Source: Eretmocerus hayati (Eukaryota; Arthropoda; Insecta; Hymenoptera; Aphelinidae). Taken from it: a DNA stretch of 64,000 nucleotides. The DNA lies in contig CM056744.1 in NCBI GenBank assembly GCA_029851415.1, positions 64,598,172-64,662,171 of the forward strand, read 5' to 3'. Below, piece by piece: positions 44,701-55,252 of this stretch (position 1 is its first letter; each line of letters starts with the position of its first letter). The position numbers and the translations under genes were made by a program. A model generated the notes under the pieces. It did no database searches and was not told the DNA's origin. It saw only the letters and a list, made by a program, of their open reading frames with translations.

Positions 44701-45229
44701 AACTTTGAAACTTTTATTGTCCTATAGTTGTCAGAATGGACTGATAATTCATCAAATGGATGTTGAAACAGCATTTTTGAATGGGAATGTAAAGTCAGAA
44801 ATTTATGTCAAACAACCTCCAGGTTATGAAGATGGTACAGATAAAGTTTGTTTGTTAGAAAAAGCACTATATGGTCTATCCGAGAGTCCAAGAGCATGGT
44901 ATGACTGTGTTGATGAATTTTTGCAAGGTATAGGATTTACAAGGAGTGATTTTGATTACTGTCTGTATACCATGTACATCCAAGGCCAAATAATTTACTT
45001 GATTTTATTTGTAGATGATTTGTTGATCTGTTGTAAAGTCCTTAAACACTTGGATTACATAAAAGGATTGTTAACGAAGAGGTTCAGAATGAAAGATATG
45101 GGTGAAATTAAGACCTACTTGGGGATGAACATTGATTATGATCATAAAAACAACATCATGACTTTAGATCAGAAGAGTTATATAGAGTCATTGGCCAAGC
45201 GTTATAGAATAGAGAATGCTAAATTATAA
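41717..45229 (+). CDS. Copia gag-pol polyprotein, up to an in-frame stop
   Basis: The frame is open from 41,705; the first ATG is 41,717, and an alternative at 41,870 (MDDFKIPIFNGKDY) fits typical copia Gag starts better. Counting residues from 41,705, the order is Gag; a zinc knuckle CNYCGKPGHIKFHC (from residue ~264); a Gly/Gln/Arg-rich stretch (~285-360); aspartic protease LLDSGCTDH (D415); the pre-integrase HHCC-like region; integrase with D618, D681 and E717; and RT with FVDDLL (D1104/D1105). The frame stops at TAA 45,227-45,229 just before the RNase H part, which continues in the same frame. Protease-integrase-RT-RNase H is the copia order. All catalytic residues I can locate are present. 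Confidence 0.95.
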   Translation: MVKNWSTIEKVFEETTSKVLLLKRIIFESKIEVEVSEETCRIIKVIENEEKMDDFKIPIFNGKDYACWKKRIMLFLKMKKCDEVAKRARLPADKEEDWDDMNLRAMNYIYGAISNEQMEFVKDKELAFDLMKKFDEFHLKESTAMQICVRNGLENMKLKDFEESDSFFTEFEKLINELKEAGARVPEEEKMNYMLKTLPSSMSHIGDLVDVLKPEDRTTEYVKNKIKTFEIREKSDNNKGQRQSPNVFKVERKNHETRTCNYCGKPGHIKFHCPNKRSDRSNNREGMQQQYQQGYQMNHQQGGGYQQRGGGYQNRGGGYQQQNNRGYHNGRGRGRGMYQNRDSRGSGRGWYHQQSNYNSGERQNNTNAGTFVVEVTNNFDEFYESENSPDKKIEIFACSRVDGNRIDWLLDSGCTDHIINNLSYYSNYIDLREPVEVRIGDGTVLKATQIGNVVSCFNIEGEDKRINMKNVFFVKEMDRNLISYAKVTDWNKIVSIGKTSKIFNLDTNELIAIAYKENGLYKMSSTLMKREANYVAKREPGKMTSKEKYHRILGHVNFNYLNILSKEKLVEGLPNELESQFMKCGTCIQNKMHNLPFENNRHRAKELLEIVHTDVNGPHSTPGFNGDKYFVTFIDDYSKAAMVYTIKCKSEVYDCFVRYVNLVENLTGRRIKHLKCDNGKEYMNNQILEFIKNKGINLEPCPPYVHELNGTAERYNRSIMDTGRCLLSEAGLHPKYWPEVIKTAAYLKNRTLANTIEKKTPYEILIGEKPNISNLRLYGSEVFVREPEVQRNSKWDRKAELGILVGYEKVGYRVLIDNKIVVARHVEIIEKDVTLVGYRGDDESESSNLETHDDRSSISDIEENRKSPEVEKNNLQNVRRSERSKKQPSKFDDYCVYNSVIYVNYVNANCPVTYNEAIRSEESKSWCEAMDKEVECLEKNQTYKLVKLPPGKKALDLKWIYTLKANGVLKARLVVRGFQQKEILEDIYSPVAKMQTLKLLLSYSCQNGLIIHQMDVETAFLNGNVKSEIYVKQPPGYEDGTDKVCLLEKALYGLSESPRAWYDCVDEFLQGIGFTRSDFDYCLYTMYIQGQIIYLILFVDDLLICCKVLKHLDYIKGLLTKRFRMKDMGEIKTYLGMNIDYDHKNNIMTLDQKSYIESLAKRYRIENAKL

Positions 45230-45961
45230 CCAACACCAATGGAAGAAAATTTGAAGTGTGAACCTGCACAGTCTGCTAATAGCGAGATTCCATTCAGAAA
45301 CCTTATTGGAGCACTTTTATATCTGAGTTCAGGAACAAGATTTGATATAAGTTACAGCGTTAACTATTTGAGTAGATTCCAAAATTGTTATGATCAAACC
45401 CATTTCAGATACGCATTGAGAATCTTAAAATATTTGTACTTAACCAGAGATCTAAAGCTAATATACAAAAGAAATGAGAGAGTTGATACCTTAGATTGCT
45501 ATGTAGATTCTGACCATGCAGGAGATATAGTCGATAGAAGGTCTACGACAGGGTATTTGATCAGATTATATGGTAATGTAATATTTTGGAAATCAAAGAA
45601 ACAGAGTAGTGTAACCAAAGCTTCTACAGCAGCAGAATATGTTGCTTTATCAGAGTCAGTCAGTGAGTTAAAATCCATTAGAGACATTTTAGTAGATTTT
45701 CGAGTACCAATGGAGAAACCGATCCCAATTCATGAAGATAATTCAGGTGCTATAAGTCTTGCCAAATTTGGAAATTTTACAAAAAATTCAAAGTACATTG
45801 AAACACATCATCACTTTGTTAATGAGAATTACATGAGAGGTATAATTGATGTGAGGAAAGTTGAGTCTGAAGAAAACATTGCTGATGTATTGACAAAGTC
45901 TCTTGGTCGACAAAAGTTTGAAAAGTTCAGAGAAATGGCTAATTTAACGTATGACATTTGA
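45230..45961 (+). CDS. Copia pol C-terminal part: RT end and RNase H
   Basis: Same frame as the upstream polyprotein, separated by a single TAA. It begins PTPMEEN, the usual junction after the RT palm in copia. RNase H motifs follow: YVDSDHAGD, RRSTTGYLI, KKQSSVTKASTAAEYVAL, HEDNSGAISLA and the terminal IADVLTKSLGRQKFEKFRE. With the stop, the RT lacks its RNase H unless it is read through. A first ATG (45,239) exists but a separate protein is unlikely. Confidence 0.9.
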   Translation, partial: PTPMEENLKCEPAQSANSEIPFRNLIGALLYLSSGTRFDISYSVNYLSRFQNCYDQTHFRYALRILKYLYLTRDLKLIYKRNERVDTLDCYVDSDHAGDIVDRRSTTGYLIRLYGNVIFWKSKKQSSVTKASTAAEYVALSESVSELKSIRDILVDFRVPMEKPIPIHEDNSGAISLAKFGNFTKNSKYIETHHHFVNENYMRGIIDVRKVESEENIADVLTKSLGRQKFEKFREMANLTYDI

Positions 45962-45994
45962 AGCATATTTAGTGATGTTTCACAGGATGAATTT

Positions 45995-46003
45995 AAGGAG
46001 GCG
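45995..46003 (+). other. Polypurine tract of the copia element
   Basis: AAGGAGGCG directly precedes the 3' LTR; short and with one C. Confidence 0.6.
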
Positions 46004-46313
46004 TGTTGAATTGTGAGTAAATTTATCCTGTATGACTATATGTGTCGTCTGCCAGAAGCAGTGGCTGATGCGTGGTGCCACCTGCAGTCTAAAATATGAG
46101 TCTACTTATGTATGTATGTATGAGTGTGGTGCGCGCAGCAGCGGAGCTGAAGAAAGAAGAGAGAGCAACTACTTGTGCTGGAAGAGCCAAGCCGGCAACA
46201 TTTAACATTCTGTATTGTTGTTAATTGAATATACTTATTTATTTATTATGAAAGTATTGAGTCCCAGTCTTGTGCCCCTCATCAACCCTTCGACCCTCTC
46301 AAGTAAATCAACA
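46004..46313 (+). repeat. 3' LTR of the copia element
   Basis: 310 bp, matching the 5' LTR except for about four substitutions (for example GCGGAGC vs GCGAAGC, AACATTTAAC vs AATATGTAAC). Confidence 0.95.
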
Positions 46314-46754
46314 CTGCCTACTGAAAACCGCGCCATACTTCCTTCTAGATTCCGCTCCACTCCCCATTTCAATGTCCACCACACATTTCTCCCTATCATC
46401 CGCCCACATTGCCTTCTGAAATCCGTCCTACACCGCTTTCTACAATCCGCTCCACCCCATTGATTTATCACCCCCATTGATTCGTCACCCCGTGACAAGG
46501 AATTCTTGCAATTATTTCACTGAAATCCATTTTTGATTCCAAAAACTTCCACTGATAGGGAGTCACCTTCGACCATTTCTTCCATCTCGCCGGGATCGTT
46601 TGATTGTGAGTCTCATCTTTGCCTTCACTATTATCCCCTCCATGCTGAGCATTGATCTTTGACCATCATTGTCTCTGCCTGTATGTATGTTGTCCACCCT
46701 TCCTCTTCAACTCTTTGATCGGTTTTCCTTAAATTCTCATGAGTTACAGATAAC
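46314..46754 (+). repeat. 441-bp direct repeat flanking the copia element, right copy
   Basis: Begins CTGCCTACTG right after the LTR and ends GTTACAGATAAC, the same 12 bases that precede the 5' LTR. It includes a decayed 24-bp minisatellite block (46,314-46,460). Confidence 0.9.
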
Positions 46755-49700
46755 TACCCTGAAATGTGCTGAATGGACTAACACCTAACTATATCGAAGC
46801 TTTTCACGTATCCATCTCCAACCATAGAATTGTTGACATTTTCCGAAATTCTATTATTGCAATCAGGGATATTTTCGTCCACAGTCCTCATATCAAACTT
46901 CTTGTCACTCGAGCACCGATTCTTCCGCCATTCTCATTTACTTTGTCAATGTTCACCTCCTATAGTCATTCATTCCGATCATTGGAATCATAAATTCTCC
47001 ACCTCGTTATATAGAACCACGTAATATTCCTCTTCCATATATTTTCACGAAACTATTCATCAACCAACCAGTCTATCATGCCAATATCAATATTCCATCA
47101 CCCTACTCTGAATTTTTCCAGGAACTCATTCTAGAACGAATTTTCCAAAAATTGAATCAAATTTTGGGAACTTCCGACATTTTTGTTTTCAAAGACGCAT
47201 ATGCCGAAAACTGTTTAATGGAATCATCTTTGGACCCTCCCAGCACACCTCGACGTGGTGATCGATCACTCATGGACATTTCAGAGAGAATGATCGGAGG
47301 ATTGACTAGAACTCTTGAACCAAAGGAAGAACAACATACATGTCAAAACATTGAATTCCTCTGCAAATCACCATGTTCCGTAACCACCGGATACCTACAA
47401 AAAAAATTTAACCCAAAATCGAAAGATCTCGACGTCGAGAACGAAATGGTCGGAACCTCTCTCCTTATACTCTGAGGATAAAAAATTCTTCTGAGAATGA
47501 AATTCCCAGATTATACTCTCATAATTTCCTTTGCGAGTCATCATTCTTCTTGAACACTGACTATCTTCGAGTAGAAAGTGTCATCTATAGTCTGAAGATC
47601 TTGCTGAGAGGAACAATATGGTGAAAACCAAATTGCTCTCTCTGAGAATTTTGACGTTGAAAAATTCATCTGACGAGATAATCCTCTCATTATTCTCGTA
47701 CATATTCTATACCCACATTCAAATAAAGAACTCACAGACTTGTATACACACTAATGATCTCCTACTACAGTTACCACCTGAAATGCAATTCTATTCTGCT
47801 ACCTATGAGCATTGACAGAGGAGTTCTACATTTTGCTTCCTCACATAGGAAGAGTTGTACTCGTAACGAGGAATTTTTCTCGGATCTTCTAACTCAAATT
47901 AAATTTATATCATAAAAATCGTCGCCCACACAGAGTCGATATCCAGCATCCTGTTCTCCTCCCCAATATCTTTTGATTGTAGGTCACCTTTCTTCCTTCA
48001 AGATCATTCCCAGACCACTAGAAATCTATCTTTCGCGGTCTTTGGCCTTGTTTGTGTGTATCTTGTTCTCTGACATCCATAAGTCCTCCACAACCCTTCA
48101 ATTGATTTTTATAGAATTCATCTGTCGGGTAGATGACCACCCGATGATGTTCTGAAATGGGATTTGCAGCTCAATCCATTAGATAACTTCCGATATTTGC
48201 ATTTTGTGTTATGGAAAAGTCAATATCTTCGAGAACCTGACAATTCTATTCACAAATATTTTCATCGACAATTTTCTCACCAAAGTTTGCGTCACCACAA
48301 CTAACATCATTCGGTGATTCTCCTCGACCTGATTCATATGGATGATCCATATTCATCCATCCCCATAATTTGAAACATACATCCTGCATCATTCAACGGA
48401 AAATCGCGTGCCATTCATGTTTTATTCATCAATACGGGATTCCGTATCAACCAATTGATCGATTCTGTCGAGAATAAATATTACATCAGGTTACTCTGGA
48501 TTTCTCTAGGGACTATCTTTAGAACATATTCTTCGGGAATTGTAAACTTTTTTCCAAAATAGCATATTCTTTTATTTCGGACGCATGATGCGAAAAAAAA
48601 TTTGATCGATGAAGCTGTAAATTTCTTCAGAATGTTCTTGGGTGATCATCTACTACATACATGGGTTTGAGAAGGATCGACTGAAGGGCTGAGAAGAACG
48701 CGTGAACGCAGGAAAACACACACATCAAATTATCGACTACTTTCATAAATAACCAACAACCTATATGAATGATCATATAAAATAATCATGTTTTTTACCT
48801 CCAATTATCATTGAGCGAAAAATTTTGTCTACAATTGAAAGACCCCAGGGCGAGGAAGGAAATCGTGGAACCTGAATCTGTGTTAGTGTAGATTTTCAGA
48901 ATGGAAAATCGACGTCGCTACTGAGACGTGTGTCGATTGTCGGTGTGTCTTTTCTGTTCAACGCATTCACATCAACCCCTTAACCGATCTCTTCGGAATT
49001 GATATGGACGGTAGAAGGCCTTCTAGGAATGCGCTGGAAAGATTCACAGTTCACTGTATTAAACCGTTTCCGATTTATGTGTCTCAAAAATTCGAAATGT
49101 CAGAATTTTGATGAATTGACTATTTTACTACAAATATCTTCCCCCCAATCTCACTCATCCAATTTGAGTCCACCTACATGAAAAGTTCCTCGCAATTCCT
49201 CATTGATTGGTTAATACCGAACTTGCATACTTATCCTATTCTATCATTTGAATCATAAATTTCTCCATCATGTAAATTAGAACTAGATACAATGCCTTTT
49301 CTATTTGATTCATAGGTCATTTCTTGCAACAGTCGGTATTCTGCGGACTCTATTCTTCTGGTCCACTCGCAAGTCATCCTTATTCTCTCAACATCGTAAA
49401 TCATAGAAAATGACTCCGCAAACATAGGCCAATCGTCATTCTTGGGCCAGAACAATTCTAAATACCTCAAAATGACGAGGTTGAGGGGAAATTTAGAAAC
49501 TCTCGGTGCCTACCCGGCAACAATTCTACCCCACGGTGTTCCTGAACCAACTTTCAATGAACCTCAACACCCCCTATCAATTCTTGTTCTGAATGGTAGT
49601 TCATGATGTGGAAAACTATATCCAATTCAAATTAGAATCGCCCATGTGGGGTTTCCGAAGAAAATATCTCCTTCAAAATTTTCGAGGTGAAACATTTCAA

Positions 49701-50916
49701 TTTCTTCTTCAGGATCAAAACTCGTCAACATATCGAATTCTAATGGATGATATCATCACTCATGATATGAACAAAATATTAATGAACTTGATTGGTGGAT
49801 GTGGATAGATAGCAGAGCTCATCAAGTGCAAGAAAATACCCGATAATCAACAAAATCACGTGTCACTCGGACCAACTCTCAAAATTCGTTAAGTTCTCAT
49901 TGCTCAGCATATTACAGCAGGTTCTGTAACTCTGCAGACATTTTCCTAATGATTCAAAGTTATGACTCATTTTTTCCACGAAGATGTGCATCGATGTATC
50001 CTCCCGTGACACGCGTTGGACAGGTTGTCACCTTATTTCGATGAAAAATCATTACTCCTTTTCTTCGGCTCATACACTCCTTAGCGTATCTCAGAGTACT
50101 TGCCTCACTCTTGCAAAAACTTAGGAATCGATCTATCGCAAGTCCCTGTACATCAACTTGAAAATCAAGGAATCGCATTCAACCGGACCCATTCCTGAGC
50201 TCCCCTCATACAGAGTTGACTGAATTTTTAACAGAATTGAGGAAATCGGTGCACAATATCCTTGCTGTAGGTAGTCAAATAGTTTGGTGCGTTTTGGTGT
50301 TCACGTCTATGATGAATTGTCAGCGGCCCCGAGTATAAGCCGCACACGCGTATAATCCTCACTCTTATTCTCTAAATTCTACAGTAGATGAAAGGGAGTG
50401 CGGTTTATATTCGGATAAATACGGTATAAGAAGGACTCAAGAAATCGAGTATCTCCCTCAGACCATCGATCCACCAAGATTCCTTCTAACATCGTTTGAA
50501 ATTACATGTACAAATTCCTGAATTCACAACTGGCTCTTAATATATGGATCCCTTATTCCTGATTGACATGATATACTTATTAATTTCCACGAAGCGTCAT
50601 CATATTACTTCTCACGACAATGGTCATAAATTTGACGCATGGTTGTTGAGTCGTTGCTTCCGAGGCCCTGTCCAGTCAACTATAAAAAGGTCTCGTGTAA
50701 CACCGTGCACCAAGTCATAAAGCCTGCTGGGATGCTTCACTAAGTGGCCAAGCACAGGGCTCCAAAATGAGTATTCATTGTGATAGTAATTTTCATGGAG
50801 GGAAGGGGACTATAAATTCCTCCGATCCAGGTGGGTACTTACCCAAATGACCCAAGATGCCAATGGGTACTTACCCAAAACGGTACACAATTTTACAATC
50901 ACTCAGACAGACTCAT
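46755..50916. other. AT-rich sequence without recognisable genes
   Basis: About 4.1 kb with only short frames that match no family. GATTGGTTAATACCGAAC near 49,206 recalls the dispersed repeat at 40.2 and 51.2 kb, so at least part may be decayed copies of that family. No RNA gene, array or clear terminal repeat was seen. Confidence 0.35.
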
Positions 50917-51440
50917 CTTTGCGCCCCTCTGTCCGTGTTTGTATGTGCGTGTGTGTGTAACTGTTGTTCAATACCGGACACTCTTTCTCTTTTGATGTTC
51001 ACCTTATCAACTTTTGGCTCTCGACAAGTTGGACACAATTCAATTTCTGATAGCCCAGTGATTTAGCAGCTTCCCTCTCTCAATCAAATTCATCCATGGC
51101 GTTTTTGAAGCGGAATTGCTCAAATTTCGACTCTTAATACATAAATATCTTCTCCTAACACAGTCCCACCGTGAATTGTGTCACCTAAATCGGAATTTCT
51201 CCTGCATGATTTATCGATTGGTTAATACCGAATTTTCAATCAACCTTTACAGATTCCGAATTTCCCAAAAAATCAAAATTTCCACGAAAGACTTCTTTTT
51301 TCAATCATTCTCAAACCCACTGCATCGAAATTCCATCTCAACCATACGACGGATATTGTTAAAAATATCTCAATCTAGGAAGCCTAAATCTCTCTCAAGA
51401 GCTTCTTCGAAAGGATAACTCATGAAATAGTAGAACCTTT
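50917..51440 (+). repeat. Dispersed ~540-bp repeat, copy 2
   Basis: Direct repeat of 39,905-40,445 (GATTTATCGATTGGTTAATA and GAAATTCCAT among shared blocks). With copy 1 it brackets the minisatellite/copia region 11 kb apart in the same orientation. Confidence 0.65.
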
Positions 51441-51540
51441 TTATTATTATAAAATATATATATTTTTTATATTTGTTATATATAATTTTTATTATATTAT
51501 ATATCTTTTTATGATATTGTATTTTTATTATTATAGAAAT
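51441..51540. repeat. AT-only tract at the outer edge of the giant inverted repeat
   Basis: A run of TATA/TTTAT words about 100 bp long, immediately before homology between the two arms begins. Confidence 0.6.
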
Positions 51541-51724
51541 ACAATAGTCCCGTTGACATGAAGATCGCGGGCTCTAACTACCTTTTGACCTTGTTTCCTT
51601 GGTGAGCACTATAGAAAATCATAATTTGATGGATGAATTTCCTCATTTCACAATTCTCTCATGTATGTCTTAAGTGAAAAGAAGAAAACCTGTGATTATA
51701 ATGTAATTGAATTCTGTTGCTCAG

Positions 51725-52366
51725 ATTTTCCCCGATGAGGAGTGTTATGTACGCACCCGGAACGTCGGAAATTTGAAGAAGTTTGACAATACTTTGGCAT
51801 TTAAGTCCGAGTGTATCGAGAAGAATTGGAGTTTTTATTACATCGATTTTGCCAACGGACAAGGAGGATTCCAAACAAATCACATTGAACATTTGCAACG
51901 ATTAGCTGATCGTTGGGCAGCAGAGTGCCACAATCTGGAACGAATACCGCGCGAAAAAAAGGCACGCGCAAGATTTCAAAACCAGCGTGCGCCATCCCCT
52001 CTAACGCCTGCGAATAGTCGCCGTTGGATATCCGCAACAATGCGGATCGACTTTAATTTTTACGCGCAAGAGCAGCCGCAAGATCGTGTAATAATTGAGG
52101 AGGTTGAGGATGAGCCACCCACACCAGCAGCTGTAGAGCCACTCTAGCATTCACACCAACAAAACAATGGCACGGAATAGAGGCCGATTAAGGGCTACCG
52201 CACGGCAACAGAGCGAGGAGTACGCGTATATATTACGCAAGCTGAGCGGATTCATCGTGCAGAAGAATTGAATGAGGTATTCAGAATCAGGAGTATTGAG
52301 CAGAGGAGATTGAACAAGGCGTGGGCGGATAAACATTTTCTGCCAGGAGAACGTAATTTAGAGTGA
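51725..52366 (+). CDS. Conserved small frame in the left arm, two in-frame TAG codons
   Basis: An open frame starts at 51,707 without an ATG, and CTGTTGCTCAG at 51,714-51,724 looks like a splice acceptor, so this may be an exon. It encodes ~140 residues (IFPDEECYVRTRN..., a helical RLADRWAAECHNLERI, a Pro-rich tail) to TAG 52,145. It then continues in the same frame through TAG 52,178 to about 60 more basic residues (RPIKGYR...AERIHRAEELNEVFRIRSIEQRRL...) ending TGA 52,364-52,366. The right arm copy keeps the frame and mostly conservative changes in the second part; its first TAG is CAG but the second TAG is shared. No known domain. Probably part of the element that forms the inverted repeat. 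Confidence 0.4.
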
Positions 52367-52680
52367 GCACCATCAACAGCGGCAGGTCCATCATCATCGA
52401 ATCAGCGCTTCAAGATCAAGAGTATGGTTAAGTTTGCTTTCGTCAATTTTCAATTCATTTTGAATCAGGTAGAATTTTTTTTAGGAAAGAAAATGCAGTC
52501 ATTTTTTCATAAGAATGCATCACTTACAACGCGTAATATATGATTTTGCGTTACGTGCGAAAGAGAGGAATGAACCGAGAGAGAGAGATATAGATACAAT
52601 GAGAGAGACTCGTATTTATAGTTCAAGTATTCACATTATGTACAATGAATCAGGTCCTATCTACAAAATTAGTAATATAT

Positions 52681-53868
52681 TTTTGTTATTCTGTGCGCAA
52701 AAATGGCCTTTTAGACGCAAGTGTGCGTGTGCAAATAGCGAATTTGCACATTATTCCGACACAACGGTGTGCAAATATTTTTTCACGTAGTGCGCAAATG
52801 AGGCATCAGTGCGCAAATACTCGTTTGCGCACTGCGTAAACGAAGAACAGTGTGCAAATGAGGCATTTGCGCACTGTGCAAATTTCGTTTGCGCACTGGA
52901 CTTGAGTTGTTTTCTGATCACTCTATACCATCATCTATCTATATATCATCATCATACATAGTTGTGAAGAATATCTAACTTCGATCTTTCGAGCACCAGC
53001 GACAGTTTTGAGCAACGTGGTAACACACTATATGGGCGGTAGAGTTTTTTCTGATACATTTCTCAGAATTTTTTTTCAGTTCCGCCCCCTGCACCCCCGC
53101 CGGGGCTCCGCGCCTGGACCCCCTCCTCTGCCCTCCTGTGACCCCGTCATGCCATGTTCCTCTGAATGCTTGAGATGCATTGATCATTCGTTGTAGGTGA
53201 TGTTTCGGTCACTCCTCGCTACTGTCAAAATTTTTCAGAAAGTCGTCATGGATCCCAAGTAGTTCAAATGAAAATGGTTCATGATTTGTTTGAGGAGGAA
53301 AAAGGACTCGGATAGTTCGTACACACCAGTGCAAAAAAGGAACAAAGTCCGTAAACTCTCGAGACGACGCCCAAGTCTCACAGCATCCCCTAATTTTTTG
53401 ATGTGTTTTAGGAGGCGGGTTACATTTTTGCTCACAGAAATAACAAAATAGTACATTTCGATACAAGGGCGTAAAACGTTTTATTCGCGTCCGAGTGATG
53501 GGTTTCCGGCCCGAGCCGCAGGCGAGGGTCGGAATCATCACGAGGATGCGAATAATAGGTTTTACGGCCGTGTATCTAACTATACTTTTCGATAAACTGT
53601 GAGTAAAAGTCGACAAACTGTGCGCAAAGTGCACTTTTATGCACAATGTATCGAAAAATATCGTAAGCAACTCGGGCGCCGACATTTGCGCACGAGTCAC
53701 CGCAACGAGTGTGCAAACGCCTCATTTACGCACAGTTTCATCGTTTACGCAGTGTGCAAATGGCTCATTAGCGCACACTGCGTAAACGATGAAACTGTGC
53801 GTAAATGAGGCGTTTGCACACTCGTTGCGGTGACTCGTGCGCAAATATCTGTTGGCGCTCTTGTTGCT
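52681..53868. mobile_element. 1.19-kb insertion with 8-bp target duplication (TAATATAY)
   Basis: TAATATAT precedes (52,673-52,680) and TAATATAC follows (53,869-53,876). The right arm of the giant repeat has one uninterrupted copy of this site, an empty allele. An 8-bp duplication suggests a hAT-type element. Terminal repeats are weak, but both ends are rich in GTGCGCAAA/TTTGCGCAC. The minus-strand frame at 53,209-53,700 matches nothing I know. Confidence 0.65.
53684..53846. repeat. Perfect 74-bp inverted repeat, 15-bp loop
   Basis: 53,684-53,757 and 53,773-53,846 are exact reverse complements, from ATTTGCGCACGAGTC outside to GCAGTGTGC inside. It is built from ACGCAC/GTGCGT words that also recur at 52,690-52,900. 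Confidence 0.9.
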
Positions 53869-54304
53869 TAATATACTATTACATTATTTACAGGTAATCA
53901 GAGATTATTATCATTTCAGAACAGTATATTCTCAAGAGTCGAGAAAATCAAATATCAATCATATTTTTCTACCAGCAATGGACTATATGTACAGATGGAT
54001 AAGAATATGTGAGATAATGATAGTGACAGGTGCGTGATATATGAGGAAAATGTTACGCTTATTAGTTTTTTTTTTTTCACTCACTTATCTTACGCGGAGT
54101 AAAAGGAAGTAGAGTAAAATCAATGATATTTCGTTTTGAGGTTATATCTGTTTTCAGTTCAATGATTCAATGGCTCCGATAGCAGTAATATTTCAATCTC
54201 TCACGGGCTTTGAGATTTAGCGGGGGGCTCTGTGACGAGGTAAATCGCCATACGCGACACGAAGCATAAATTCAGATAGCCGGAACGTTAGGCTAGGATA
54301 TTAA

Positions 54305-54823
54305 GGGAGTAACCTCAGTAGAAGATCCACCGATCAGATTTTGATCAAACTTGGCAGAGAGATGTATTTGCGTGTCAATTGGACACAGTCAAAATTTCAC
54401 GAGCATTGGCTACCCTTGAGTTATGCCATCAGCATAAACATTTTTAGAGGTTATACACGCTGTCTTATGGGGCATCGCGATGATTATTAGACTATAAAAG
54501 ACTGACCGATCAGTTTTTGTTCAAATCTTGCTCACTTATATATCTTAATACAAAGAACGTGCTCGAACTTTTTTTCGAGCTTTGGTTAGCTTGGAAAAAA
54601 GTTCTGATTAATTTTCAGCTTGAAGTCACGAATAAGTCACAATTAAGACAAATTCGCCCATAATCAGGGGTTGATATTTCATGATTCGTGAGTCGGATGC
54701 TTATGCAAGTTTATGTGAGGGTGTATTGAGATCTGATTAACACATAAGACACACATGTAGGCAAATTTGTGAAAGTTGAAAAAAGTCGATCAATTTGACT
54801 CACGCGGTACCGAGGTTACTCCC
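54305..54823. mobile_element. 519-bp MITE with TTAA target duplication
   Basis: TTAA on both sides (54,301-54,304 and 54,824-54,827). The ends GGGAGTAACCTC are inverted perfectly over 12 bp (16 with one mismatch). The right arm at the matching site has a single TTAA, proving insertion. The TTAA target suggests piggyBac-type mobilisation, but no transposase is present. Confidence 0.85.
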
Positions 54824-54829
54824 TTAACA

Positions 54830-55228
54830 GATGATCAGTAGCGAGAAAAAGAAGAGAGAGAGAGAGGGAAGAGAGTAAAGGGACAGCTGTCGTCGCGATG
54901 ACGAACAGCTTGCCGCGAGACGCGAGAGCGAACGGCTTATCTATCCGACGGATCGATAGAGCGACGCAACGCACGCGACATGTTTTAGTGTGTGTGTGTC
55001 GACCTTGGCCCCGGTTGACGGCCGTGCGCCCTGGTGTGCGGGTAAGTGATGTGGAGTGACCACCTAGAGGAGTGTGGCTGCGTAGCCGTCCGGACCGAGC
55101 CCAGGATCAAGGGCCTGCGAGGCGCCCATCCTCGGGATATGTTGGCCCGGGTACGACGCACCAGCTTGGAATGCATGCTGTATGAACGCGCGATATTGGT
55201 GAGTCTCTCTCCCGCGTAAACTCTCTCC
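54830..55228. other. GC-rich part of the arm with possible splice donors
   Basis: Unlike the AT-rich rest. It contains GGGTAAGTGATG (near 55,040) and TTGGTGAGTCT (near 55,196), which look like 5' splice sites on the plus strand, and is conserved in the right arm (59,200-59,600). It could be a 5' untranslated exon of the element that formed the arms. No long frame. Confidence 0.35.
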
Positions 55229-55252
55229 CTTTTTTTTTCTTTTTTTTCTTTT

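Larger units (their letters stand above)
41303..46313 (+). mobile_element. Ty1/copia LTR retrotransposon, full length, one internal stop
   Basis: 5,011 bp with 310-bp LTRs (TGTTGAATTG...AATCAACA) differing at about four sites (~1.3%). It has a primer binding site, one gag-pol frame, a purine tract and the 3' LTR. No 5-bp target duplication is seen; instead 441-bp direct repeats abut the LTRs. The reading frame is complete except for one in-frame TAA, so this is a recent insertion that is not autonomous as read. Confidence 0.95.

Noticed and set aside
40862..46754. 441-bp repeats as LTRs of a larger element
   Set aside because: They lack TG...CA ends, primer site and purine tract; the inner 310-bp repeats have all three.
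53209..53700. 163-codon minus-strand frame
   Set aside because: No recognisable motif, and it overlaps other frames and the palindromic part of an insertion.
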